Below, piece after piece: positions 54,046 through 64,000 of a DNA stretch of 64,000 bases. Position numbers and translations under genes: made by a program. The notes under the pieces are model-generated. The model was not told the origin of the DNA. It did not search any database and was given only the letters and a program-made list of their open reading frames with translations. Every line of letters begins with the position of its first letter. The first letter of the stretch is position 1. The DNA is from Bryopsis sp. KO-2023 (taxonomy: Eukaryota; Chlorophyta; Ulvophyceae; Bryopsidales; Bryopsidaceae): positions 2,542,001 through 2,606,000 of the forward strand of contig BSYQ01000002.1 of assembly GCA_030272585.1 (NCBI GenBank), in the 5' to 3' direction.

Positions 54046-54858
54046 GTGATAGAACTGGAACAACTCTGGGAGGTGGATGTTAGGCCTGGTGTGGTTCGAG
54101 AAAGTGATCAGAGTTATGCAATCAGGGCTGGTAAACCAAAGGTAATAGGTCCATTGCAGTGGACAAGGATTTTTCTGCCATATAAGATAAGAGTGGGTGG
54201 GTCGTGTACAGTTGTGTGTGCACTACAAAGAAAAGGGTTGGTAACGGGGGTATCGGTAACCAAACAGGGTGGGATTAGAGTGGAAATTTGGAATTCGTCA
54301 AGGACTGCGGTCAGTCTTACTTCAAAAACAGTGTTAGTGCGCGTTTTGGGGAAAGGGGACATGTGGCTAAAACAGTATGGAGAAAACAGGAGGATACAAT
54401 GTGTTCAGCAAGACGTAGAGGAAATGTCAGAACAAGGTTTTGCTAAGTGGATTAGTGCAAAAGTCAGGAGCAAGTTCAAGGAAGTGGGAGATTTGAGCAA
54501 ACATCCCCTAAATAGCAAGATGAGTGAATTAACGGTGAGACGGGATGAGGTAAAAGTGACAGAGCCAGAAGGGGGGGGAGGTCGAACAGAGTATAAGATG
54601 GAAGAGGTGGCCGATAGGGGAAAGGTGGATGATTTACTTCGACAATATTTAAGGATGGGGTACATCAGGAGGGCATCAGTAGGTGAACAACTGTTTTTGA
54701 GCCCTATTTTACCTATCAAAAAGGAATCGGGTGACTATCGGATCACCAATGATTATAGGGTGTTGAATTCTTATTTTGACACCAGTAACACAGTGCAAGT
54801 GGACACGTGGCGTAAGATAACGCAGGTTAGACGCGAGTGGAAATTTTACACAAAATGA
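54046..54858 (+). CDS. N-terminal part of Pol, second element
   Basis: 270 codons in the -1 frame relative to gag. The first part (LQWTRIFLPYKIRVGGSCTV onward) is the linker seen at the start of Ty3/gypsy Pol. Then LLRQYLRMGYIRRAS and SPILPIKKESGDYRITNDYR begin the reverse transcriptase. The enzyme's catalytic core is absent. Incomplete. Confidence 0.8.
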   Translation: MIELEQLWEVDVRPGVVRESDQSYAIRAGKPKVIGPLQWTRIFLPYKIRVGGSCTVVCALQRKGLVTGVSVTKQGGIRVEIWNSSRTAVSLTSKTVLVRVLGKGDMWLKQYGENRRIQCVQQDVEEMSEQGFAKWISAKVRSKFKEVGDLSKHPLNSKMSELTVRRDEVKVTEPEGGGGRTEYKMEEVADRGKVDDLLRQYLRMGYIRRASVGEQLFLSPILPIKKESGDYRITNDYRVLNSYFDTSNTVQVDTWRKITQVRREWKFYTK

Positions 54859-54860
54859 TA

Positions 54861-54919
54861 GGGGCCCTTCCCCCTGAGGGGGAAGGGTAGTTAGGGGCCC
54901 TCCTCCAAGTGGAGGAGGG
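54861..54919. repeat. Twin perfect 10-bp hairpins
   Basis: CCCTTCCCCC-tga-GGGGGAAGGG (54,865-54,887) and CCCTCCTCCA-ag-TGGAGGAGGG (54,898-54,919) stand 10 bases apart, each preceded by TAGGGGC. They lie exactly where the truncated element ends. Confidence 0.8.
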
Positions 54920-55440
54920 TAGAACGTGGGAACACAACACAATAGCAAACCCAGCCCCAAAGGTTACCCAATGTCAAAAATACAACCCCTTTTATACCGT
55001 CCACAACACACTAACCCCTTACTCTACAGTGACACACCCACTCACCGATGGGACATCTAGACACTAACCTCGTCACCTCGTATCAACTACTCCCCCCCCC
55101 CCCCCCGAGTGGTGGCCTCAGCACTCAAGAAAGGTAATCGCGAAAGAAAAACCCGAAAGAAATAAAGAATAAGTACTTTGATTGGCCGCTAAAAAGAGAA
55201 ACAGGGCCATCCACGGAACAAAACACGAAGAAAAATAGAAAAATAGAAAACAATCCTCACAATCATGCAAACAAGATGATTTTCAAACGGCATAACAGAT
55301 CCCATACTCTGTGAAATCCAAAAACCTTGTGTCTCTTGCTTGGACGGATGCCCGCTTCTTCGTCTGCTTGCTTCATCAGGGCATTTAGTAATAGCCCGCT
55401 CAAGCCTCTCCTAACTCGTGGTTCTATGGTGCGGATGTGG
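54920..55440. other. Junction between truncated element and TCCGC tract
   Basis: No gene. A run of 15 C's lies near 55,090. The minus-strand fragment 55,514-55,263 (KQADEEAGIRPSKRHKVFGF) is unrecognised. Confidence 0.4.
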
Positions 55441-55904
55441 ATTCCGCCCACGAGTACCGCCAAGGAGAAGGTTAAACATGGCATAAGCATTGCTTGCAAT
55501 GTCTTCTTGCTCATGCTTCAGCACACGAACATGAAGAAATGCCCGCTATGCTTTATCTGTTCAAGACTCCAAGTCCGCGCAAGCTTAGATTATAACTTCC
55601 GCTCGCTACCTCGCTTCGCAGTTTCACTTAGTCGGAAACCATAAGCTTCGCTCTTGTCAGACACTCTCCTGTAGTCCGCTGCTGTTGATATCCACTGCGG
55701 CTTTTCATTCATTGCAGTTTTGGTTACTTCCAATTCCGCTGCAAGTCCTTGGTCAGATTTCTACTTCCGTTTTCTTCATTTACAACTGATATTTTTCCTT
55801 CCTTCCACGGTACATCTTCGTTCTTCGCTCGGTAAAACGCTTGGTCGGATATCACTTAGGCACAACACTCCATTCGTTACGTTTATCCGCTAGTATATAA
55901 GCGG

Positions 55905-56285
55905 TCATCAGTGTAGAGATTTGTCCGAGGCCAAATCCTATGCGGATACCCCCAGGATCTCACTAAGCTGGTTGACTGCTAGAGTCCCCACTTAGCAGCG
56001 AGAGCCAGTACACCGATGAGAAGTCCGGCCGATCTCTCAGCTTCTTCTCTCTTCAACGTCCCTACGAATCTCCCATGAGTTTGTCCGCCGCAACACCTCA
56101 GAACAGTAACCGCTCGAGCATATCCATAACATGTATGGCCACTGCTATAGAGATTTGTCCGAGGCCTACATTTTCCTCAGGATCTCATCGAATCATAATC
56201 CGCTGGTTGGCTACTAGAGTCCCTACGTAGCAGCGAGAGCCAGTATATACAGCAGAGCGTCCGGCCATTCCCTGACCTCTTCGTC
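55905..56285. repeat. Diverged direct duplication with a conserved hairpin-like block
   Basis: Copies at about 55,905-56,055 and 56,140-56,285 (offset 234) share GAGATTTGTCCGAGGCC, CAGGATCTCA, GCTGGTTG and AGCAGCGAGAGCCAGTA. A block reading CTGCTAGAGTCCCCACTTAG can pair its CTGCTA with TAGCAG. A TATATAAG-like word precedes copy 1. Copy 2 has an extra stretch that creates a TCCGC absent from copy 1. Confidence 0.7.
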
Positions 56286-56746
56286 CTTTCTGCTCCAGTG
56301 CTATTGTCTTCGCTGGTCCGCTCCAATGTTTTTCCGAGTTTGGTCTTCAAATAATGTCCGCTCCTTCTTCGGCGGTTTGAATTAATCCGCCCTGATGGTC
56401 CAATTTAATCCACCCTGGCGATTCTTTGTTGTCTTCGGCCAATCCTCTGATGCTTTGGTAAACCCCCATAAGTCTCCATTACATCCTCAGCTTCAGAACA
56501 TCCATAATCCGCTCATGACTGAGTCAATCGTTGCATAACCACCTTCACGCCTCCAAGTCGGTTGTCGATCAGAACTTCCGCTCAGTGTTGTCCGCTAGGT
56601 CGCTTCAACGTTCGCTTTGACGCCCTTTCATTCGTTCCTAATTGTACATGCGACTATGGTCCTCAAATTCCGTCTTGACTGATATTTTCCGCCTTGGCTC
56701 TTTGAGATCATCAATTCCGCCTTCACATTCCGCTCACTGGAATTGT

Positions 56747-56865
56747 GTCGCTTCTTCAGGCACAATATCCGCTTCTTCAGGCACAATATCCGCTTCTGCA
56801 GGCACGATTTCTGCTTCTGCAGGCACAATTTCCGCCTCTGCAAGCACAATATCCGCCTCAAGTAC
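56747..56865. repeat. 21-bp tandem repeat within the TCCGC tract
   Basis: About five copies of AGGCACAATATCCGCTTCTTC with progressive variation (TTC to TGC, TATCC to TTTCC). Confidence 0.9.
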
Positions 56866-59800
56866 TGGATTTTGTCCGCCCAGATGCCTCTTGTCTTCGT
56901 ATTCGCTAGCAATTTGATTCCGCCAATATTAACTCGCCAGTCATATTCCAACAGGCTTAATCCGCTGGTCACAATCCGCCAGTCGAATACCCTTCAAGTT
57001 CTCTTCAGAACTTCGCTTCTTCCGCCGTAGTCGAAGTTGCTTTCCTCCTGACAAGTGCATTGTCCGCTTCAGTTGCTGTTTCCGCCAACTGATGTACAAT
57101 TAGTCCGTCCGAACGAATTCAGTCACTCAGCTGTATGTGTTTTCCGTCTCCACGGGTCATAGTTCAGGATTTATTTCGGTTTCTTTCTTTGCTCGGCTTC
57201 TGTGATAATCCGCCCTTCGGTCAGTTCCACGTCCGCTCGAGGTTCCTTCGTTGGAGAAGAGTAATTTTTGAATGTCCGCACATTCCTTCTTTTGTTTCCC
57301 ATTGCATGAGCCGCCACCTCCGTCGTCTTTGGATCCTTCTCACGGCATCGCTTTGTCAAAGAAACTTCTCAAAGTCTCGCGGTTGCGTCTATAGGTAGTA
57401 AATAACCAACTGGGTATCTCCATTTACTCCATCCCTATAGAATCGCTCTCAACCCGCTCACTCCTTGATACTGTCTGAATCCAAAAACGCGTCGATTCTT
57501 TTCACCGCAGATAGTCCGCTCTCATCAATGCTCGGTTAGTCCCCAAGTTCCGCCACTTCAAAACTTGTTGACTTCCACGCGAAATATACTCCATATACCT
57601 TCCGCCACAGAGATTACCTTTTAACCCCCGCCTTCCAAAGAACCTTGGAAATAGTCCGCCAGCAACAAGACGATCTTGTCCGCACTATCCATTTAGATAC
57701 CACTAAATAGAAAGTTCCGCAAGAAAGAGTTAAAGGAATGTCAGTCCGTCGACTTCCGCTCCTCAGACAAATAACGCGGGTACCACTTGGCAGTGTTCAC
57801 CTTCCCCGATAGTTTTTGTCTCTCTTTTATCTTGCACGTCCAAAGTTAAATCGCCTTTGGATAATTCCCTTGGTCCTCCTTCTGCGCGCTTGTGGCTTGG
57901 CAAATCCGCTCTTGATCCTATTTTCAGCGGGGTTTAGCTTGCTGGAAGTCTTATGCACGTCTTTCCGAGAAGAAAGTATCCGGGTAACCCCCGTCGGGTT
58001 ACTCCTTGTTCGAACAGCAGTTCCGCCTGAGGGGAACTGTGCATCCCTGCTCGCCCCTTGACAAGCGACTTCCCGACGTAACTAATCCGCTTAGCGGCTT
58101 AGCACATCTTGATTTTGGCTCCGGCTTGAGCCTCATCAAGTGTCGGAAGTCCTCCTCCTTTTCCTTCACGCTTGACTTGCCTCTGGAGGAAGACCTTCGT
58201 CTTCTCTTCAGCACCTTGAATGATAATCTCCAGCTCAACCGACTAGCGGGCCAGTGTTCTGACCACGGCTCTCCAGAACACTGGTTGAGGAGCTTGCCCC
58301 CGTTTTCCTGCTGCAAGACATCCCCGTCAGAGTTCCCGCTTTGTCGCCCAAACAGTCCCCTCTCAACTGTTGGTATTCCGCCCGAAATCTTGAGCTCTTC
58401 ATATCCTCTTCTGTCCGCTGGTTTCTGCATAATATGTGGCACTTCCGCCCGTGGTCTTGTATTGAACGAAAGCCTTGTAATCCGCCCTCCAAATCAGCAT
58501 AGTCGTCCCTTCTTGTAGTTCCATGCAAGTTCACCTTCAAAATCCGGCTCTAGCGGTCGTATTTAACCCGCTCTGGCTGTCTGATTTCATCCGCCTTTGG
58601 AATTTGTTTTGAAGTCCGCCCTTGAGCCTTTCATAGTCCGCCTGATGAAGCTTTAATCCGCCCGAAGGCTAAACTGTTAGTCCGCCCTCCAGGTGTTTAA
58701 TCCGCCTAAGGGCTTAGTCCTCTTTAGTCCGCCCTCCAGGTCCGCTTCTCAGGTCCGCTTTCCTCAAGGTTGCGGTCTTGGACTTCCTACTTCAAATTAT
58801 CGTGTTCCTCCTCGTCCAAGTTGAACTTTGCTTTGCTGATATAAGGAATCTTTCAGAAGTTTAATGTCGAGTAAAGGCACACACCTTAACACAGGCGTTC
58901 AAAACAACCAGGAATAGACCGTTCTCCCTATGGACAAGGGTGCCGACGGATTACCCGGTTCTGCACATTTCACTGAATGGGCTGTCAATGCACAATACTC
59001 GAAGTAAATTCTTCCTCCACACATATTTGCAGTCCGCTGACAGAGCTTGAAGCATCTTCTTTTTGTCGAACTTATCAACATCTTCAACAATCCGCCACAC
59101 TGAGTTAACTCTAAGGAGTTCTGGTGTGCGTTCCAACGCTTCGTTCTTAGCTCCAAGGTACTTGGTTTCCCTCTTAGTCCGCCTTTTTAAAAGGTTCACC
59201 ACTTCTCTCTCGACTGGTATATTTCTCCACTTCAACAAATCTGCCCGCTCACTTGCCTTTAAGTGTAGCATCCAAGGAAACTCTGTTTTCCGCCCTGACC
59301 ACCTGTCAGTGGATACTCCGCGGTCGCTAGTTTGGACCTCTAGCGCGATTTGTTTGTTTGTCAACCTTCAACCAGCTTGCTTCGCCTGGTTCAAGCTCTC
59401 CTAGCTTGGGTCTCTCAGTATACACCATAACAGTCTTGCCAGACTGGTTGAAACTACCGCACCTCAATAGTCTCCCAAGCCTTTCGTCCACGTGGTGCTC
59501 ATTGCTTGGTATGGCGTTTTAGGCTGCTCTGGTTGCTCCACAAAGTTAGGCCTCGGCGTGGATTGCGCCATCCCTGGTCTTCGGGATTTGTCTGGCCTTC
59601 TGGCATCCATCCATCGTGCACACCTGGATTTCCGCCTCTTTGTTGATTATGCTCCACACATAATCTCTGCTTCCACGCTCAATCTTTATTTGCCTCCTCT
59701 CCAGCCAATCCGCCTTCAGCTATGCTTTTCGCCATTCCAGGAAGTCCCCATCCCCTGTTTCCGCTTGACAAGTAGCCAGTCGAATCCCTTTTAAGATATC

Positions 59801-62800
59801 CGCTCAGGAAATCCGCCCCAACTCTCTCTGAGATGGGCGTTATCAGACCCACTTCCTTGCGGTCGTCCGATTGATTCGCTGCTTCCTTTGTCCGCGTTTT
59901 GGGTTCTTCTGGTAATGGTTTCTTATTCCTCACGCATTTCTTATCCCTCAGAAAACTGTATATCACACAAAGTGTAGTGGCACTTAAATTCCGCCACTTG
60001 TCCTCCATTGATCAAGCAATATCCGCCTGTCTTGTAGTCTAATTCATCCTTCCAGGCTTGTTACCAAGACGTAGTATTTCCGCTCTTGGTGACCACTATT
60101 TGCTGGAATCCGCTCTTGAGCAATGCTCGGTCAATATTTGTTCGCTAAGGCTTCAAATAAGAGCTGTATTCCGCTTCTTTGATCGTGGTTCTTCCACCCT
60201 CTCATTGGTGGACAACTTCTTCAATTTACGGAATCAAAGCACTCCTTTTTCCGGCCACAAAGCTTCAGAACTCCCATTTCCTCACGTCTAGGTTTCTGGG
60301 ATAGTTTGGAACCTTATAGTCCGCCTTGGAGTCTGCTTTGGAGTCCATTCTCCCCATCATCATTGCTGGATCCATCCATTCCATGCCTGCTTCAGGATTG
60401 TCCGGTTTAGGTCGAATCCGCTGGCGCCATAGGCTGCTCAAGCTAGTAATCCGCCTATACACTCTAGTGTTCCGCCATCTGAAGCAATATCCGCCCATGT
60501 CGTGGATATCTGTCGTTAGCTTCTTTTCAATTTCAATTCCAGTCAATATTTCGCTTGCTGGTCCTTCAAGCTTTGGATTAAGCTCCTGGAAATCTCTATT
60601 TAGTGGCGCCCTTCTTAGGTCGGCCTACTTGTTCAAAATTTCCGCTTTAATCCCCAACTGACAGTAGTATTCCGCCTCCAGCACCTCTTGAAGTCTTAAT
60701 GATGATGCAATTCCGCTACTGTGAAGTACTTCATCCAAATGTGTCTTCTGCGGTAGGACTCATCTCCCTGGCACTAAATAATCCGCTTCTGTGACAAGTT
60801 TCCTCCACTCCGACATGCTCTTATGCATCTTTTTCCGCATGCTTTGTCGTTTGCAGGACCTTCCATAATTTTGTCCGCTTGTCAACAGTAGAATCCATTA
60901 TTCAGCGCTCAACTCTCCAAGACACATAACTTTTTCCGCTGATCCTTGAGTTTGCGCTTTTCCTTTACATTGTTTTGTCAGTCGCACTCCTTATCCGCTT
61001 GGTAGCTTTTTCCACTCTTCAGGTTCGGATAACTCAATGCCTTACACTGGCTAATACGAGTATAATCCGCCCTTACTTCCAATCCACTTGATAATCCGCT
61101 TGTGCTCTTGCTTCTGACAAAAATCCGCTGACTCTTTGCTCGCGCTCCATGCTGTTCAAAGCTCGAACTGTTACAAAACACGCTTGTCGGTGATCATATT
61201 TGAATGCTCCATATGATATATATAATAGCCAATATAGGGAAACTTGGCTTCTACCCGCTCCAGGTTGGTTCTTATATGGAGGTAGGTGACTATAGACAAT
61301 CCGCTATTTTATGGCCTTCGCCACTTGACGTTGCAGGCACAAATTTCCGCGTCTGCGGCCACAGAGTGTGATCAATGTCCGCCACAACATTAGCTTGGAA
61401 TCTTCATCCATTTCCGCTTCAGCTTATGGCATTTACTCTTCATGAGTAGTTGAACTTTCCGCTCAAGGAATCACATATAATCCCAGTAGCAGCTTCACTA
61501 TCCGCTCTGGCTTTGTTGATTTCCGCTTGGCAGTTCTACTGTCTCCATATGAACACATTTACTCCGCTCTTTGGATGCCTGTATTGTCTGTCACTTAGTC
61601 CGCTTGCACCTTTGCTGCATTGGAATTTCCGCTCAAGACACACACCCTCATCGCCTCCGCATTCTGCCTCAGCAGTCCGCTCTGACAGTCCGCCTTTGCC
61701 TTAGCTTTTAGTCCGCTTAGTGCAATAGTCTGACGGTTGTAATTTGGTCGATGAATACTCCTTAAACTTTTGGGTGTTGTTCTTGGCGCTAGACTTCCAT
61801 TTATGGCTAGTAATGTGAGCCATATCCGCTCAATGGTTTGTGGTAATGTCCGCCCTGACCAGACGTATGATTCCGCTTAGTCTTTCAGCCAATAGTCCTT
61901 GGACCTGACCATCCAGGTTGGCTCTTTTATTTCCGCTCTGGCTCAGGTTCTTGACGGTCTAATTTAATCCGCCTGACGGTATAATTTAGTCCGCCTTGAC
62001 GACCTCATTTAGTCCGCCTCTGCTATTCCGCTGTTGAAAAGAGAATGAGTTTTCCGCTCGTGATTCTCGGTTGGTTCCATGGCAACTCGATTAGTTACCA
62101 CCATACACTTCCACGGCATTAACCTCTAATTCTTCTTCTTCACTCAGCCCAGAATATCACAGTCCACTACCACATCCATTAGACCTCAAAGTTTACCCAC
62201 AAGATATCCGCTCAGAGCTTCAACAATGCTTCACTTGCCCGTTCATAATATTAAGTCACAAACATCCAATGTGGCACTGCTATTACGTGCTCCTTAATCA
62301 GATTCAAACTCTCGAGAACGCTCGATAGCTCGTGGCAAGCTACATTTAATCCGCTCGTCTTATCTCCGCTTGTGTGAGGTCTTGGCCTATTGAAAGTCTA
62401 TTCCAGGCGGACTATATACTCTCCACCAGCTCCTTCTGCAACAAGTCATTCTGCATACTTAATAGCTTAGCAGATGATTCCTTCTCTTCCGCCCTGCGTA
62501 CTTAGCAGCTTTGCAGGCGGTTTAATCCCCCACTTGGGTGCGTTGAACTCCACTATCGCTTGAACTCGGTTTGTAGGTAACTGGCAGGCCGCTCTTCCGC
62601 TCTCTATTAGCCTGGCGACTTCTTTTCTCTCTTTGTCTTCTTGTCGCTAGTTGTGTTTACGTTCTTCCACTATGGTCCAACTTCCGGCAGTATGTGGTCT
62701 TTGTCTTGTTATCTTCGCACTGAAAATCCGCTCTTTTGCGGTTGCTAGTCCGCTGGGTGATCAGCCCAGGCGGTTTGTGCGTTGATACAGACTCGTTCCT

Positions 62801-63460
62801 GCTCCTGCCATGTAACACAACCTCCAGCTCCTGTTTCCTGACCGCCTCCAACTCTTGATGTATCAAAATCCGCCTCCAACGCGATCGTGAAACTACCGTA
62901 GTTCTAGCCTCGATACTTCGCCGATATTCCGTGTTGTGTGTCCGCTGGTGCTCCTCCAAGCTCAACCGCTTTAGCTCACAACAACACCGCCTATTCTTCC
63001 TCCGCGTTGGAATATCATAGTCCGCCCAGCAGAGTGTAAGGGCAGCAGTTCGCTGGGCCACTTTGCCCGCCTTCTTCCTCTGTCCGCCCTCACTCTCCGC
63101 CGTTTCCGTTTAACCGCTTTGGCGGACTTCGTTTTTCCAGCTCTGGCGAACTACCTCGGAGTTCTGTCCGCTCCCTTTTTCCGCCACCTATTTTGTCCGC
63201 TGCGCCATTTTGTCCGCTGTCAGACTCTGGCCTTTTCCATTCGCTGTCTGACTTTGGCTCGTCCGCTGCACTTCCGGCTCGCCATTTCCGCTCTGCGGAT
63301 TCCGATGTACCACTTCCGCTCCGCGGATTCCGCTGTGATACTTCCGCTCTGCCAAATTCCGCTGTAACACAGTGTGACATGACTGTATGTCCGACAACGG
63401 AATTTCTGGCAGCTGTCACAGGCGCAGTCGTCGACTTCTTGCGCAACAACTATCCGCCAC

Positions 63461-64000
63461 CACGCGTTGGCCGTCCGTGTGTCGAACTTCCCTCACGAAC
63501 GTTGACTCGAACTTGGTTCGTCCATAGGTGGTTCGTTTGTAGGAGATCTTTGCAGATCTGCTGTAGATCTTCTTCCAGAAATTTACAGGTTCTGTCGAAA
63601 CTCTGTCTTAGGGAAACTTAAGCTCTCAGCTTACCTTTACACTGCTTTTCGACCTCTTTCGACCTGTTTCGAACTCTTTTCGACCACTGTGCTGTCCTTT
63701 AGGTTAACAGTCACAAGGTCACCTGCAGATTTCTGTAGATCTGACCCTTAGATCTCTTCCTGCGACGGGTTCCTTTTCGTTTCCTTCTCCTCGCCTCTAC
63801 CCCGACCTTTCCAGTGCTTACGAACTCGTCGCTCGCACTCGCGCTCCTTCGATCCCACCTAGCACCACCCCCTTTGGTGCCATCACTCCTTGCCCATCCC
63901 CTCTTGATAGGCACTTAACCTAGCCACTGACTTTTTCGTGGCTCCGCCTACAGGGTCGCCCGTCCTCGTCGTTTAGGGACGCCCAAGCTCCGAAACCAAA
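63461..64000. other. Right edge, no gene seen
   Basis: TTTCGACCT-like words recur at 63,645-63,690 and AGATCTG/TAGATCT words at 63,545-63,755. The TCCGC words stop near 63,460. No supported exon or RNA gene. Confidence 0.4.

Larger units (their letters stand above)
52027..54858 (+). mobile_element. Second Ty3/gypsy-type LTR element, 3'-truncated
   Basis: A primer-binding site TGGTTTCGGAGC at 52,198 follows an LTR end (GTTTACA), and gag-protease and the start of pol follow. The 5' LTR border is not certain (about 52,027 if it starts TGTAAACGG). The element stops inside the reverse transcriptase, and no 3' LTR is found, so it is incomplete by one large loss. It shares the primer site, the protease position and the -1 frame relation of pol with the 31.6-kb element but has a different Gag. 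Confidence 0.8.
55440..63460. repeat. 8-kb tract of one-strand TCCGC words
   Basis: TCCGC, usually preceded by T, A or G and followed by T or C, occurs every 40-60 bases on the plus strand. I counted 17 in 60,001-61,000 and no reverse complement GCGGA there; about one is expected by chance. The words are separated by unrelated sequence and fall in different codon positions of the minus-strand open fragments (for example 58,951-59,364), so the signal is at nucleotide level. Locally it condenses into tandem repeats (56,747-56,865; 58,600-58,760; 63,285-63,370). No recognised gene lies inside. Confidence 0.85.

Noticed and set aside
53068-54063. 331-codon minus-strand frame opposite the second element's gag
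   Set aside because: It is a shadow of the real plus-strand gag-protease frame with CCHC and protease motifs.
58951-59364. Minus-strand 137-codon frame in the TCCGC tract as a host gene
   Set aside because: It is protein-like but has no recognised domain or splice support, and neighbouring fragments in other frames look similar; kept as unassigned.
55440-63460. CRISPR-like array or bacterial uptake-sequence island
   Set aside because: Repeats are only five to six bases, spacers vary in length, and the context is eukaryotic.

Overview
The window is eukaryotic nuclear DNA. Host reading frames are split by introns with GT/AG borders, there is no bacterial operon layout, and most of the sequence consists of retroelements, DNA transposons, short-repeat arrays and low-complexity DNA. 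I cannot name the organism. A Plavaka-like transposase (a family described mainly from fungi) and a short TTTAGGG-like tract inside a MITE are weak hints only.

Layout. 1-28,000 is AT-rich and holds no gene I can defend. It is a graveyard of decayed LTR-retroelement pieces (protease-like and zinc-knuckle-like remnants, a 519-bp LTR-like block with a purine tract) that share at least five diverged repeat segments, plus two non-autonomous DNA elements (4,816-5,092 and 20,939-21,433). 28,100-30,800 is very rich in homopolymers and contains a third small inverted-repeat element (28,495-28,683). 31,631-36,858 is a young, apparently whole Ty3/gypsy-type LTR element with 149-bp LTRs, a 5-bp target duplication, a 2A-like motif near the start of Gag and a canonical -1 frameshift signal between gag and pol. 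37,800-44,500 is the host-gene zone: a coiled-coil gene on the minus strand, a plus-strand gene of unknown function, an FAD-binding monooxygenase exon on the minus strand, and the first exons of a plus-strand BTB-like gene. 44,977-48,431 is a spliced Plavaka-like transposase gene on the minus strand, lying in a large intron of that BTB-like gene, whose next exons appear at 49,077-49,458. 51,216-51,950 is the C-terminal exon of a PI31 proteasome-regulator homologue. A second LTR element, truncated at its 3' side, occupies about 52.0-54.86 kb beside it. From 55.4 to 63.5 kb runs an 8-kb tract with the pentamer TCCGC (usually followed by T or C) every 40-60 bases on one strand only.

How the parts relate. 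The two better-preserved LTR elements share a primer-binding site (TGGTTTCGGAGC) and a gag-protease / pol layout with pol in the -1 frame. Their Gag proteins differ: one has two CCHC knuckles and the other a Gly/Arg-rich segment. Host introns carry their own tandem repeats (74 bp at 40.65 kb). Several different short palindromic or word-like arrays (CGCTTCC/GGAAGCG, GCGATGT, TCCGC) lie near genes and are not explained by known repeat classes. Several host exons change reading frame at homopolymers, so uncorrected sequencing indels are a real possibility. The most unusual signals are the strand-biased TCCGC tract, the 2A-bearing Gag, and the start codon formed across the LTR/primer-binding-site junction.
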